Position numbers and translations under genes: made by a program. Shown one piece after another: positions 1-10,296 of a stretch of 64,000 nt of DNA. Under the pieces are notes generated by a model that was given only the letters and a program-made list of their open reading frames with translations, was not told where the DNA came from and made no database searches. The stretch is from Calliphora vicina (lineage: Eukaryota > Arthropoda > Insecta > Diptera > Calliphoridae), in the NCBI RefSeq assembly GCF_958450345.1, contig NC_088782.1, positions 38,182,501 to 38,246,500 of the forward strand, written 5' to 3'. Numbering within the stretch: the stretch's first letter is position 1; each line of letters opens with the position of its first letter.

Positions 1-215
1 CCTGTGGGAATGAGCAGGTCAAGCACCAGATCATCAATCGTAAATGGAACCCCCAAGGCTGTAGAAGAAGAGGCAGACCCGCTAAAACCTAGAGGAGACA
101 AATCGAAACTGAAACAAACTCAACTGGAAAGTGAAGCTGATAGCACATGCTAGATCACAATGAAATAACTTTTTTTTGGAACCACAGGAATCAATATAAT
201 ATAAGTCGGCTTGAA
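1..215 (+). pseudogene. RTE-like non-LTR retrotransposon, 3' end of the ORF (decayed)
   Basis: Reading from base 3 gives NRKWNPQG, RRRGRPAKT, a TAG where a Trp is expected, then RRQIETE. The pattern 'KWNPQGxRxRGRPxxTWRR' is the conserved C-terminal tail of RTE-type and related non-LTR polyproteins. The frame then drifts, and a Trp-Asn-His-rich stretch ends near 200, where mariner sequence begins. The rest of the element lies off the left edge or is lost. Recognition rests on this short motif only, so the clade is tentative. Confidence 0.55.
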
Positions 216-1100
216 AATAGTCACGATGTGATGATTTTGTCAAGGAAGACGAAGACTGCTCAGGCCAGACAAAAAAAGTTTGAAGTCCAAGAATTGAAGG
301 CATTACTCCATGAAGATTGTTGTAAAACTCAATAAGAACTTGCAAAATCATTGGGAGTTACTCAAGCAGCAATTTCAAAATGCTTGCGAGCAGCAAGCAG
401 GATCATTCAAAAGCAGGGAAATTGGTTACCATACAAATTGAAGCCGAGTGACCTAAAAAGACGATTTTGCATGTCCGAAATGATGCTTGAACGCTATAAA
501 AGAAAATCATTTTTTCACCGAATCATTACTTGCGATGAAAAATGGATCCATTACGATAACTCGAAGAGTAAGAGATCGTATGCCAAATCGACATAAAAGC
601 TAAATATTCATGGCGCTAAGGGAATGTTCTGTATTTGGTGGACCAAAAGGGTCCTATCTGCTTAAGAAATTTTTTATTTGCCGAAAAGCGCACAGAATAC
701 GCAGCCAGACTTAAAACCGTAATATTCCATCATCACAATGCTCGGCCACATGTTGCAATACCTGTTAAAAAGTATTTAGAATAAAGTGGTTGAGAAGTTT
801 TGCCTCAGCCGCCTTATACTCCAGACCATGCCCCGTCCGACTACTATTTCTTTCGATCGATATTTCTGCTCTCTCTGGGATATGCTTCTCTTTAGAACAG
901 AGTATCCGATATTGTTGCTTGATTCGTTGTTGGCCTCAAAAGATGAGCACTTCTTATGGCTCGGAATCCATATGTTACCAGAAAGATGGGAAAAGGTCAT
1001 AGCTAACAATGACCAATACTTTGAATAAGTTTATATTGTACACATTTTTCAAAATAAAAGTTAAAAATTTCAAAAAAAAAAATTCCGCGATTTTAAAACA
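216..1100 (+). pseudogene. mariner (D,D34D) transposase pseudogene, copy 1
   Basis: This is one of about 14 copies of a single mariner family in the window. Recognisable blocks in order are the N-terminal helix-turn-helix region (KFEVQELKALLHED), FCMSEMMLERYKRKS, the first catalytic block CDEKWIHYDN, the second block with HHHNARPH (catalytic Asp changed to His), PSDYYFFRS around the third Asp, and the C-terminus ending VIANNDQYFE at about 1025. Several frameshifts and stops break the frame, including TAA at 782..784, the position where the other copies carry TGA. A run of A and a trace of the terminal GCG motif follow to about 1095. It cannot encode active transposase. Confidence 0.85.
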
Positions 1101-1335
1101 CCCATTAAAAAGTACGATCGTATCTACTTTTCCATCCATCTTAATCGGAGGAGCCAAATTGTGTGACCTTGTTGAATATCTAGTTAATATTGATCTAGTT
1201 TCTTAATACCATAGATTGATCCTGTCAAAACGCAATCATATCGATTCTGCTTGATTGCTGGCGTGCAGTGTGGTACCACGTAAACCAGTGGTCGGCATAA
1301 AGACAGTCATTCTAATTTTACTGACTGAGTCTTAA

Positions 1336-1489
1336 GGGCACTGCTACACGTTCAATATATATTGACCGCGATCAAGTATCTCGATATTTATTGAACGTGT
1401 AGCATGAAGTATTGATGGATCGGGATCTAAATCGCAGAATAAACTAATCACAAATATCACAATATATATTGAATGTGTAGCAGTGCCCT
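1336..1489. mobile_element. MITE with GGGCACTGC termini and TAA target duplication, copy 1
   Basis: The 154-bp element starts GGGCACTGCTACACGTTCAA and ends with its inverted counterpart CTACACATTC-type sequence ending CAGTGCCC. It is flanked on both sides by TAA. Terminal GGGC with a 3-bp TWA duplication fits the PIF/Harbinger superfamily. The first ~65 bp are themselves an inverted repeat (GCTACACGTTCAATATA against TATTTATTGAACGTGTAGC), so the element can fold into a three-armed structure. Relatives lie at 1527..1708 and 41833..41902. Confidence 0.75.
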
Positions 1490-1526
1490 AAAATATGTAT
1501 TTATAAAATACAACACAGGTGTTTTT

Positions 1527-1708
1527 GGCCACTGCTACACATTCAATATATATTGACCTCGATCAAGTATCTCGATATTTATTGAACGTGTAGCATGAAG
1601 TATTGATGGATCGCGATCCAAATCGCAGAATAACCTAATTTTGCGTGATCCATTACAATGGATCGCGATCCAAATATCACAATATATATTGAACGTGTAG
1701 CAGTGCCC
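1527..1708. mobile_element. MITE with GGGCACTGC-type termini, copy 2
   Basis: This second copy of the family starts 38 bp after the first, in the same orientation. Termini are GGCCACTGCTACAC and GTGTAGCAGTGCCC, flanked by TTT on both sides. It keeps an extra ~28 bp (a repeated GGATCGCGATCCAAAT motif) that copy 1 has lost, so the two are separate insertions or an unequal duplication with different decay. Confidence 0.7.
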
Positions 1709-3189
1709 TTTGATTTTAAAGTCTTCTCTTCAACTTCTACAAGATTATCAATATGCTATTGTCAAGCTTCACAACTACAAGCTATTCAGAAATAGAACCT
1801 TTTAGACCTACAGATCTAAGCTCAAACCATTTTTTTTTATTAATTTCAATTTAATTTACAATACTTATTTGCTAAAGATAAAAAAATCATTATTATTTTT
1901 TTCCCCAGTGCTGTTTTATAAATTCAAATATAATTTCAAGCTGTTTTGAATAAATCGATTAACCCCAAAAACACATTAAAAAAACGTTACGATCAGTTAG
2001 TTGTATTTTCATCATGATCGTACCATACTATCTATGTAACTTGTATTTTCAGTTGTATGATGTGGGTATTAATAGCGACTGAATATCATGAGTAATAAAA
2101 TAAGAATTCTTTTAATTAAACCTCTTTTAAAATGCTGATGAATCAGAATCTAGATCTGCCGCATGAGCTAAGCTTCTAATGGCATCGAAAAAATATAAAA
2201 GATAAATAGTAGATTGTCGATACAACATGGTTTTAAGCAAAAGACACGATTCTGTTTTAGGAAACACTGAGAGAAATGTGGATAAATGTGATAAAGTTTA
2301 AAGGTTAAATTAACAATAATAAATATCTTAGTTCTCTTTGCTCTAGGTAATCTAGTTGACAACTCTTAACATTATTCTCAATAAAAAAGGTTGGCAATAT
2401 TATGCCAATTCTTGATTTTTGAATTTCAATATAAAAACCTACTCATTATTTACATATAATTTTTATTATTTATTTTTGAGAATTGTTATTTATAGCAAAA
2501 AGTTTGGCGTAAAATTTCCAAAAAAAAAAAAATATGAATTTTTTTCTTTTGAAAATGCTGGGAATTTGAGAATTTTCTTTTATAGCTAATTGCAGTTATT
2601 TCATTTCATAGGGAAATGTGTTGAGTTTGCGCGTTTTTGAAAATGCAAATTGAAATTCTTTGTATGAGTACTTTAATTTTTATCTGTGTATTAAGTATTT
2701 TGTGATTTAATCAAGGCTATTAAATCACTATGGGCTTGCAATATTCATATATATATAGTATGAGATATACATATGTAAGTATCTGTGAGTGTGTTTCAGC
2801 ATGAGTATGAGTGTAAAGATACTATATACAGGTGTGAGTGAGTCAAGCTCGAATTCTTAAAATGGTTAAACTAACGGTAATGCAATCGATAAAGAAATTT
2901 TACTTTATCAACCGGAAGCTCTATAAATATACGTAATAAACTTTAGTTTAGTTGAACATTTATTTTTGTAAAATGTTATTTTTATTATAAAAATGGGGAA
3001 AAACATCTATATATTTTTAAAATTAATTAATAGGAATGGTCAATTTGACAAGTATTTTTTTAAATTTAGGATTTCTGAGAATTGTATTAGTGGTTTTAAT
3101 TTTCACTTATTTTGAAGCAAATAACTTGTATTATTCTTATATAGTGGAAAAAACGAATTTTTATGTGGTTAAAATAAGTCTACTCATGA
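1709..3189. other. AT-rich stretch without recognised features
   Basis: I see no coding pattern, splice-bounded open frame or clear inverted repeat here. There is a short TA/TG-rich simple-sequence patch around 2745..2815. This is probably intergenic or intronic DNA. Confidence 0.4.
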
Positions 3190-3345
3190 AGAATACCGGT
3201 TCGAAAGTATAAAGGTCAGGAAATCCATATGAATCATCTCATCTGACATTCTAAATTATTAATTGAGAAAAAGTGGAGAATATTTTGCATGAACGTCACT
3301 TAATCGAATACTATGTAACTAACTCTTGCTAAGCTTATAGTAGGA

Positions 3346-3455
3346 TTAAGCTCCATTTTCTCAATCCCTGGTTATTTTTTAAACTGACAGTTTATATTAA
3401 TTGAAAGTATATCGTTATCATAAACGATTACCAGAGATTGAGTAAATGGGATTAA
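3346..3455. mobile_element. Small palindromic element
   Basis: The left arm (CTCAATCCCTGGTTATT) and right arm (AATC-type CAGAGATTGAG) are inverted imperfect copies spanning about 45 bp each with a short middle. A second copy of the same palindrome is at about 52139..52250. It is probably a MITE. TTAA occurs at both ends, but the inner bases do not match piggyBac termini, so the superfamily is open. Confidence 0.5.
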
Positions 3456-3976
3456 GAATTGTGAGGGGAAGCTGCCGCTTTTTATGTCAAATAGTTATTA
3501 TTGGGTTATTATTGGAATACATCAGGTCATCTAAATAGAATGCATAGACAGTATTTGAGAACATCAGAAGTATGGCTTTCAGAGTGGAAAAGGAAATGAA
3601 AGAGGAGAGGAAGAAAAAAGGAATTATAATAAGACCTATTGGGCTCTATGGACGCTGGTTTCTTATTGGAACCTGTTTCACTCTTATAACCCAACCTAAC
3701 CATGACAATATCGAAGAAATACTTTAGAAGTAAAATTAGGAGTTTGGCTTTCAGAGTGGAAAATGAAGTGAAAGAGCACAAAGAGATTAAAGGGAATTAT
3801 AATGGCACTTATTGGTATCTATGGAAGCTGATTTTTGATTTGAAATTGTGTAATTTTTATAGCCTAACCATGACAATATCGATGTAATATTTTAGAGAAA
3901 GAGTCTAAAGAGTTGGATTTTGAGAAGGTACTTCAGTGTCATATGAATCACTTTATTTTGAACTTCATGGCCTTAA

Positions 3977-4164
3977 CCCTCTAATACCCAAGCATACCCA
4001 AGACACTCATCTCAAAAATGCCAATAAATGCAAAACTCATGTAACAGTTGTTAAAAAAGGCACTTAAATAATTTTAAATAGTTTTCGAAATGAAATACCA
4101 GTTATATTTGCATTTATTCGCATTTCGCGATGAGTGCCTAGAGGCATGCTTAAGCATTAGAGGG
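3977..4164. mobile_element. piggyBac-type MITE (TTAA target)
   Basis: The 188-bp element starts CCCTCTAATACCCAAGCAT and ends ATGCTTAAGCATTAGAGGG, with TTAA immediately on both sides (3973..3976 and 4165..4168). Inverted CCC...GGG termini plus a TTAA duplication are diagnostic for the piggyBac superfamily. It has no open reading frame and is therefore non-autonomous. It interrupts the ~230-bp tandem array: removing it with one TTAA restores the alignment 'GGCC-TTAA-GAAATGGTG' to 'GGCCTGATTAAATGGTG' at about 4390. Confidence 0.85.
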
Positions 4165-4650
4165 TTAAGAAATGGTGGAATATCGTGATATTGACTACTG
4201 TTGTGATATTATTAAGTTATTTGAGAAAAAATGGAGAATATTCTGCATCAATACCAAATGTATGACAACATCAAAGGGGTACTTGGGTAAAGACTTGTTG
4301 GAACGTTTGGAGAAAAGCCGAAAATTGTAAATTTTGAACCGTCGCATTAGTTCCATGTAAATCGCCTTATTTTAAACATCTTGGCCTGATTAAATGGTGA
4401 AGAAAAATAGTGATATTCTTCTAAATTATCACTTTTATGTTAGTTAAGTTATTTGGGAAAAAGTTGAGAATAATTTGTACGAACGTCGGCGTATGACAAC
4501 TTTTGAAGAGGTACTTGACAAAGGAGTTATTGTAATGTTTGAAGCAAGAGTCGAAAGTGGTGGATTTTTTCAAGGCGCTTCAGTGCCATACAAATAATCT
4601 CGTTTGTGAACTCCCTGGTCGGAACAAATAATGAAAAAAATCATGATATT

Positions 4651-4866
4651 CACCCCTATAGCGAATCAATATTTCACATGAAATATGTTCCCTTTTTCCC
4701 ATTTTTCGTTCAACAACTTTGTTCACGTGAAAAAATTTCCCATGTTGTGCAATTTTTAGATGGAATTTTGTAAACAATAAACAGCTGTTACCAACAAAAT
4801 CAACTATTGTGAATGAAAAGTTCATGGGAATATCAAGATAGGAATTTTAGCTTCGAGGGAAATGGA
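4651..4866. mobile_element. CACCCCT-ended MITE, copy 1 (one end decayed)
   Basis: From CACCCCTATAGCGAATCAAT through TTCACGTGAA, AAACAATAAACAGCTGTT and CAACTATTGTGAATGAAAAG to CTTCGAGGGAAATG, the sequence is the reverse complement of the 261-bp element at 46855..47115. The terminus on this copy's right is missing or too diverged. It follows directly on the ~230-bp tandem array. Confidence 0.7.
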
Positions 4867-5560
4867 TGTTAAAGGCTACTGAGCAGAGACCGGCGCCAAA
4901 CTGCTGTAAACCGAGTGAACCTAATCAATGAAAATTTTTCATCTTATGTAGGCTTGAGAATAGCCACCTTTAGTAATTTCATTAAATTTTCGGAATTACA
5001 CTTTGTAATTTTTACAATTTCAGTAATTTTCTTTAGCCGGCTGACAGGCGTTTTGAGCAGTCGCCGATCTTTTTTATAGTCTGCCGCCGTCAAATTTGGT
5101 CACTGCAGGTCTTTGTCACTGAGAGTAAAGTTGAGAACATATGTATTTCAAGAACACAATCCATGGTAGACATAGTAAGGTTGCACACATGCGTAGACCA
5201 ATAGGCGTAACATATAGTCCCCTGCCACTGAGTTTTGTTGCCAAAATTAAAGAAATAAATGGAAATAGATTAGGCTCCCATAAGAAAGTAAACCACTTTT
5301 TGACAGCATTTGACAAATATGTATTTATAAATTTTGAACATTCGGAAACCATTTTCAGATGGCCCTCGTACATTAACAATTCCACAAATGATCACTTATA
5401 TTTCAGATAATTTAGAATTTTATTTTTTTTTATTTTTAATCGAAATGACGATTCCAATCCAATTTGCCAATTACATATTAATAAAATTTAAAAACACTTT
5501 TGGGCATTCAAAATACATTTTCAATTGGCCCTCGTACATTAACATTATCACAATTTAAAA
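4867..5560. repeat. Unclassified stretch with dispersed direct repeats
   Basis: The block CTCGTACATTAACA recurs at 5365, 5531 and (in the next stretch) 5850, each followed by a CACAAAT- or CACAATT-like tail and preceded by an ATTTTCA patch. This suggests remnants of a tandem repeat of about 165 bp or a larger period. Short open frames on both strands here show no domain I recognise. Confidence 0.35.
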
Positions 5561-5830
5561 GGGTTGGCTACTGATTCAAAACGGTATAAAAGTAAAGATA
5601 ACTCTAATTTGGATTATTTCGGTAACGGTATTTCATCGATAACAGCAATTTCATGCTGAATTAAATTATTAATACAATTTACAAAAAAAAAAATAAATTA
5701 AGTTGAGAATGATGGCATTTTTAAAAATCAATTTTTAAAATAAAAAATTTTATTTTTATAATTTAAAATTATTTATAGAATATCGGTAACGGTAATTGCA
5801 ATTATTTCGCAAATAATCATTTATATTTCA
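5561..5830. mobile_element. GTAACGGTA-rich inverted-repeat element, remnant
   Basis: It starts AAGGGTTGGCTACTGATTC and contains several GGTAACGGTA motifs with GGATTATTTCGGTAACGG. It matches the layout of the element at about 61170..61475, which starts AAAGTTGACTACCG and ends AACGATAGCCCACCTT. The right end here is eroded. It is probably a MITE family. Confidence 0.45.
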
Positions 5831-5880
5831 CAATAATTTTCAAATATACCTCGTACATTAACATTTACACAAATTGTTTT

Positions 5881-6500
5881 AAAAACTATATTATTTTCAA
5901 ACTGAATGCACTTTTTAGCCGCCTTTTTTGTTTATTTGCAAAAACAATGCAAAATATAAAAGGAAAAACAAAACACAAACAAATTGTTTACAAAAAAAAA
6001 CATAATAATGTTTATTTGTTTACCTTCTCTTAGTTGAAATGCTGTTGTTGTTGTTGTATGCGTAAAGAAAATACACACATACACATGTGTAAATCTCAAG
6101 ACCCCGTTTGTTTATTTGTTTTTATTATTGTTGTTGTTATTTATTATTGATGATGATGATAATGATGATGTTGTTGCTGTAGTATTACTGTTTATTTGGT
6201 GAATGTTTTTATTTTTACATACACTTTCACATAAAAACCGTTTAGTTTTAGTTTGTTTTTTTGTTTATTTACTCTTACATTTGTTATTGTTCTACCTTCA
6301 CACACTCTGATTCATGCTCATATAGTATGCATGCACAAAAACAAGTACTTCATTGATACACTTTATAAACAACAACAAAGAGTACATGCACTCTTGCTTT
6401 ATGTATTGCTATATATATCTACTTATGTATAAACACAAACAATTTTCTTTAAACCACGAGAGCGACAAATAAAAACACGAAGAGCATAAAGTAAATGTGA
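5881..6500. repeat. Simple-sequence-rich DNA
   Basis: Poly-purine and (TTG)n, (GAT)n and (TTTA/TTTG)n patches alternate, for instance GTTGTTGTTGT near 6045, GATGATGATGATAATGATG near 6150 and TTGTTTATTTG repeats. This texture is typical of fly introns and upstream regions. No gene is seen. Confidence 0.5.
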
Positions 6501-7132
6501 ATATAAGTTGTAGTGTGGGTCTCTATATGAACCGATTTTATATAGAAATTTTTATTATACTCAAAATGTGAATTAAAAAACCAGAAAAGTTTTTCAAAAT
6601 ATGTATTTCGCACATCCGATATAGAATATTATACAAACGTACCCAACGACTGCTCAACACAAAATGAGACGAGCCAAAAGACCCAACAAACACACGATTT
6701 TCTACGACTCGTACATACCAATCAAGCTAAAAAACTATAGCATTGGATGATGTTGTTAGCAGTACGTAAAAACTCACACAGATACACACACACACATGCA
6801 CACACACCCATATAAAATTCATTCAAACATCCAAACATTCAGGCACACACAGATACAACATCACCGCACAGTCACACACACACACCTAAACCCATCTGAA
6901 CATTAACAGCAGTTGTTGTACGTACGACTGACTGCCTGACTACTCAAACTGAATACTCTGTGTGCGAAGGGAAAGACAAATTTTTATAATATATAAATCC
7001 CAATATACCAACCATACCAGGCAGACCAGGCCAGACCAACCGAACCAAATATAACAAAAAAAATATATAAAACAACCACTCGACGAACGTTTAAACGACA
7101 AGAGACTAAACAACGGAACGTCAATCGTTAAG
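6501..7132 (+). other. Possible 5' leader or upstream region of a plus-strand gene
   Basis: The stretch has long (CA)n runs around 6785..6890, a TATATAAAT near 6990 and a second TATATAAAAC near 7063, and a non-repetitive segment rich in CGAACG/CAACGG just before the candidate start codon at 7133. The core-promoter reading is an inference; no initiator is decisive. Confidence 0.25.
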
Positions 7133-7141
7133 ATGGTGAGT
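7133..7141 (+). other. Candidate ATG-only coding exon end: start codon joined to splice donor
   Basis: The sequence GTTAAG-ATG-GTGAGT places a start codon immediately before a consensus donor (GTGAGT at 7136..7141). First coding exons made of only the initiator Met are known in flies, and the one clear gene in this window uses the same style (three codons, then GTGAGT). No matching downstream exon is visible in the plus strand, so the gene, if real, continues past the right edge. A chance occurrence is quite possible. Confidence 0.25.
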
Positions 7142-8344
7142 GAGACCTAACGACCGTCTGAACGTAGTGGTGGTGTTTAATGCCCTGTTTACTACATACA
7201 GCTGGGTAGAAAATGACTGGTAAGCGAGCATGCAAACCGTAATAATAATTACAGTATTACTTCGATATAATGCATTTTAATACAACTCATATAAGACAAG
7301 AAGAGTTGAAAAAGAAAATGTTTGTAAAACGATGACATTAGATTTCCCCTACTTTAAATAGCAACCGAACCGGGACTAAGTTATTTTGGGGTTTCGGAAA
7401 GTTGATTTCAACAGACAGGCGAAAATCGCTGTATCTATTCCGATCCAGAGTATATATAAATACTAATCTGCTAGACCCGATGTATTTCTTAATGTATTTC
7501 TACTGACGCTGAAAGGAAAGTTTGTCGACATTTTAACTAGTGCAATTGTCTGTAGAGAAATAGTATTGACATAGAGACATATGGTCCTAGGCTGACTACA
7601 GGGTAACGAATTTGTTTTGTTGGTAATAGTTTTGTTGAATGAATTACTAATATCATTTAGTTCTGATTTACGAACTAAATGATTTTAGTAATTCATGTTA
7701 GTAAATTGAATTCATTAATTCAAAGCTCTGGTAAAGGAAAATTAAAAACTTTGATTAAATTTACTCATTGTTTGCAACACGTACGAGCCAATTCTTCTTT
7801 ATTTTCCAACCTAAGATGGAGAATGTTAGAAATTGCGAAACGAAACTGTTTTCTCAGTATAGGTTCCTATTTCAGTTCACTGGATTTCCTGGTAATGAAG
7901 ATAGTGTAACGAGATCCTCTACATGATCCTAATCGAGACTAAACTAATCAGTAGCATATTTAAGCAGATGTGCCTATCAACTAACAATACAACAAGCCTA
8001 GTAAAAGATAACGGTCAGCGTTTAAATCGAATGCTAAGATGGCGTAGATGAAAAGGGTGACTGAAAAGGACGCTGTAACATCTTCTACTTCTCATTGTGA
8101 AAACTCTTACAACTCTTACTTGGATCCAATCATTCCTTTCTAGATGAAAATATATTTATACACAACGTATTTTCTCAATCACGAATTAATTTCTCTGTGG
8201 ACATGCGTGTCAATTATTTTAAAATTTAAATGCACTAGCCACATGCAATTTTAGCCCCAAGGAACCAATCACGTGATAAGTTCTGTGTCGGTTCCCTTCC
8301 CTTTATTGTTTATTAACACAAACGTGAAAGTAATTTGTAAAACT
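7142..8344. other. Intron-like stretch with one hairpin
   Basis: I see no coding exon. At 7635..7697 GAATGAATTACTAATATCAT and its complement flank a short loop, giving an imperfect ~27-bp hairpin. A Helentron-like fragment lies at 7361..7480. The rest is AT-rich unique-looking DNA. Confidence 0.4.
7361..7480 (-). repeat. DINE-1/Helentron-like repeat fragment
   Basis: In reverse orientation it carries the family's hallmark order: TATATATACTCTGGATCGG-like block, a GTCTGT-containing patch, GTTGAAATCAACTTTC, then CCCCAAATAACTTAG and a GGTTCGGTTGCTATTT-like block. It matches the larger copies at 15783, 49094 and 50663, with both ends missing. Confidence 0.6.
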
Positions 8345-9140
8345 TGTTTTCATATTAAAAATGCGGGATTTTTTCAAATGTTTATCATTTATTTCGAAAT
8401 ATTTCTACAATATAAATTTATTCAAAATATTGGCTATTGTTAGCTATGACCTCTTCTCGTCTTTTTGGCAACGTATGGATTCCGAGCAAAAAGAACTGCT
8501 CATCTTTTGGGGCCAAGAAGGAATCAAGCCAATTTCGGATACTCTGTTCTGAAGTGAATCGTTTCCCAGAGAGATCGTTCTGCATCGATCGAAACAAATA
8601 GTAGTCGAACGGTTCACGGTCTGGACTATAAAGTGGGTGAGTCAAAACTCCACAACCACTTCATTCTAAATACTCTTCAACATGTGGCCGAGCGTTGTCA
8701 TGATGGAATATTACGGTTTCATGACTGGGCGCATATTCAGGGCGCTTTTCGGCCAATGCTCGCTTCAAACGAATCAGTTGCGTACGGTACAGGTTCCCTG
8801 TGATGGTCTGGTGAGATTTCAGCAGCTCGTAATGGATAGGACCATTTTGTTCCCACCAAATACAGAGCATTACCTTAGCGCCATGGATATTTGCCTTTGG
8901 TGCCGATTCAGCTGTTGGGCCGAGCTTCACATACGATCTGTTACACATCGGGTTATCGTAATGGATCCATTTTCCTTCGGATGTAAAGATTCGGTACAAA
9001 AATGATTTTCTTTTATAGCGTTCAAGTGGGATTTCAGACATGCAAAATCGTCTTTCAAGGTCTCGCGGCTTCAATTCGTATGTTACTCAATTTCCCTAAT
9101 TGTGGATGAAACCTGCAGCTCGCAAACGTTTTGAAATTCA

Positions 9141-9403
9141 GGCCCTAATTTTGTAAATCACGTCACCAAAGTGATATTTATGTGCAAAGCAAAAACAACA
9201 TTTAACACATTTCAAAAATTTGTTTTTGTTTTATGTACAAATTCTGAACCAAACAAACGCACAAAAATTCAAGCGTTGATTTGCCTTTCATAATTTGAAA
9301 ATTGTGTACACAAAACAAAAACAAATTTTTAAAATGTGTGAAATGTTGTTTTTGCTTTGCACATAAATGTCACTTTGGTGACGTGATTTATAAAATTAGG
9401 GCC
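9141..9403. mobile_element. 263-bp foldback MITE nested in mariner
   Basis: It starts GGCCCTAATTTTGTAAATCA and ends with the inverse ending AAATTAGGGCC. The arms pair over most of the element (CACGTCACCAAAGTGA; ATTTATGTGCAAAGCAAAAA), leaving a small loop. It is flanked by TCA on both sides, so a 3-bp duplication is likely. It interrupts mariner copy 2 in the N-terminal part of the transposase. No coding frame is present. Confidence 0.8.
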
Positions 9404-9578
9404 TCAATTTGACAATAATCTTCATGGATAAAAGACACCCACCATATGCTTTTGTGAGCAACTTTTTCAAATTAAAGAAATAAAGCAAAACTTCCAGCAT
9501 ATGACGCTTTGTTGGTACAGAATTCGTCATTTTCAAAGCAAAACAAACTTTGTTTATACTATAATGTTCAATAACTAA

Positions 9579-9640
9579 AGCTACGTTTCCGCATACACCG
9601 TAATCGGCACCGAAAAGTTCGTTTAAGCGGAAACGTAGCT
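9579..9640. mobile_element. 62-bp MITE with TAA target duplication, nested in mariner
   Basis: Termini are AGCTACGTTTCCGC and GCGGAAACGTAGCT, with TAA on both sides. Removing the element and one TAA restores the mariner 5' untranslated sequence CAATAACTAAGTGAGAA, which is intact in the copy at 56735..57145 (as its complement). A longer partial copy sits at about 42824..42919. The 3-bp TWA duplication points to PIF/Harbinger, though the element is exceptionally short. Confidence 0.85.
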
Positions 9641-9969
9641 TAAGTGAGAACAAATTATATACTACGTTTATACGTGGCCTATTCGCAAATAAAAATTATT
9701 TGTAATTAACTAACTCACTGTTTATAAGTCACTTTGGTTACCGAAATTTTTGTTTTTATGAGATGCCGGATGGTAAACTTTAATAATTTGGTAGCAATGT
9801 TATTGGTAAAATTATGATACATTTTTAATTTTTTTAAATGCGAAAATGAAATAATCTAAATTTCTTGTTTGGCTTGCAATAAAATTAATGATGATTATGT
9901 TGAGATATACGAAGAATATGATCTTCAAAATAATATAAGTGATGTTATACGACACTCATAACAAGGGTG

Positions 9970-10296
9970 TATTTAATCAATTGACAGTGCTCTTCCAATT
10001 TGGATGACCTTAGGCACATATTCTTCTTCCATGTTGTCAATTCTGGCCATTGATGAGGTACACACAGCCTCAGAAGTGGGTTTACACCAGTGATTTTTTG
10101 ATTTTTTTAAGATCATAAAAATCATTATATTCCGACTTAAATCTTTTTTTTTTTGAGAACCGAATCTATTATTCAACTCAATCTCCAACATACCGAAACT
10201 TTTTAATTTGAATCGATGGATAGATTTTAGGATTTTCAATATCTTAAAAAAAATCAAATAATTTTTGGTGTTTACTCACTTTTGAGGCTCACTGTA
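9970..10296 (-). mobile_element. Fragment with a Tc1-type terminus
   Basis: On the minus strand the right border reads TA-CAGTGAGCCTCAAAAGTG, the usual TA plus CAGT start of Tc1/mariner terminal repeats. A 94-residue frame runs inward from it but shows no transposase block I recognise. The other terminus was not found, so this is a truncated or composite piece. Confidence 0.4.

Larger units (their letters stand above)
3190..4640. repeat. Diverged tandem array, period about 230 bp
   Basis: Landmarks recur in order. A CATATGAATC-type block lies at about 3227, 3939, 4354 and 4588; a 'GAGAAAAAGTGGAGAATATT' block at about 3265 and 4215, and degenerate near 4450; and a 'GGCTTTCAGAGTGGAAAA' block at 3571 and 3743. 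After removing the MITE at 3977..4164 the spacing is close to 225-237 bp or multiples of it. The units are strongly diverged, so this is an old satellite-like array or an internal-repeat region of a larger element. It has no coding potential. Confidence 0.55.
8345..9690 (-). pseudogene. mariner transposase pseudogene, copy 2 (hosts two nested MITEs)
   Basis: This is the most readable copy. Residues from FCMSEIPLERYKRKS through the first block (TSEGKWIHYDN, so catalytic Asp changed to Glu by alignment with TCDEKW), NIHGAKVMLCIWWEQ, LIRLKRALAEKRPEY and HHDNARPH run in one frame from about 9074 down to a TGA at 8661..8663. The same frame continues after the stop with YSPD and FDYYLFRSM to IANNSQYFE at 8418. 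Six residues after ARPHV are deleted. The N-terminal part resumes beyond the 263-bp insertion, and the 5' untranslated part is split by a 62-bp MITE at 9579..9640. Confidence 0.85.

Noticed and set aside
8682..9005. 107-codon plus-strand frame
   Set aside because: It is antisense to mariner copy 2, whose motifs read on the minus strand.
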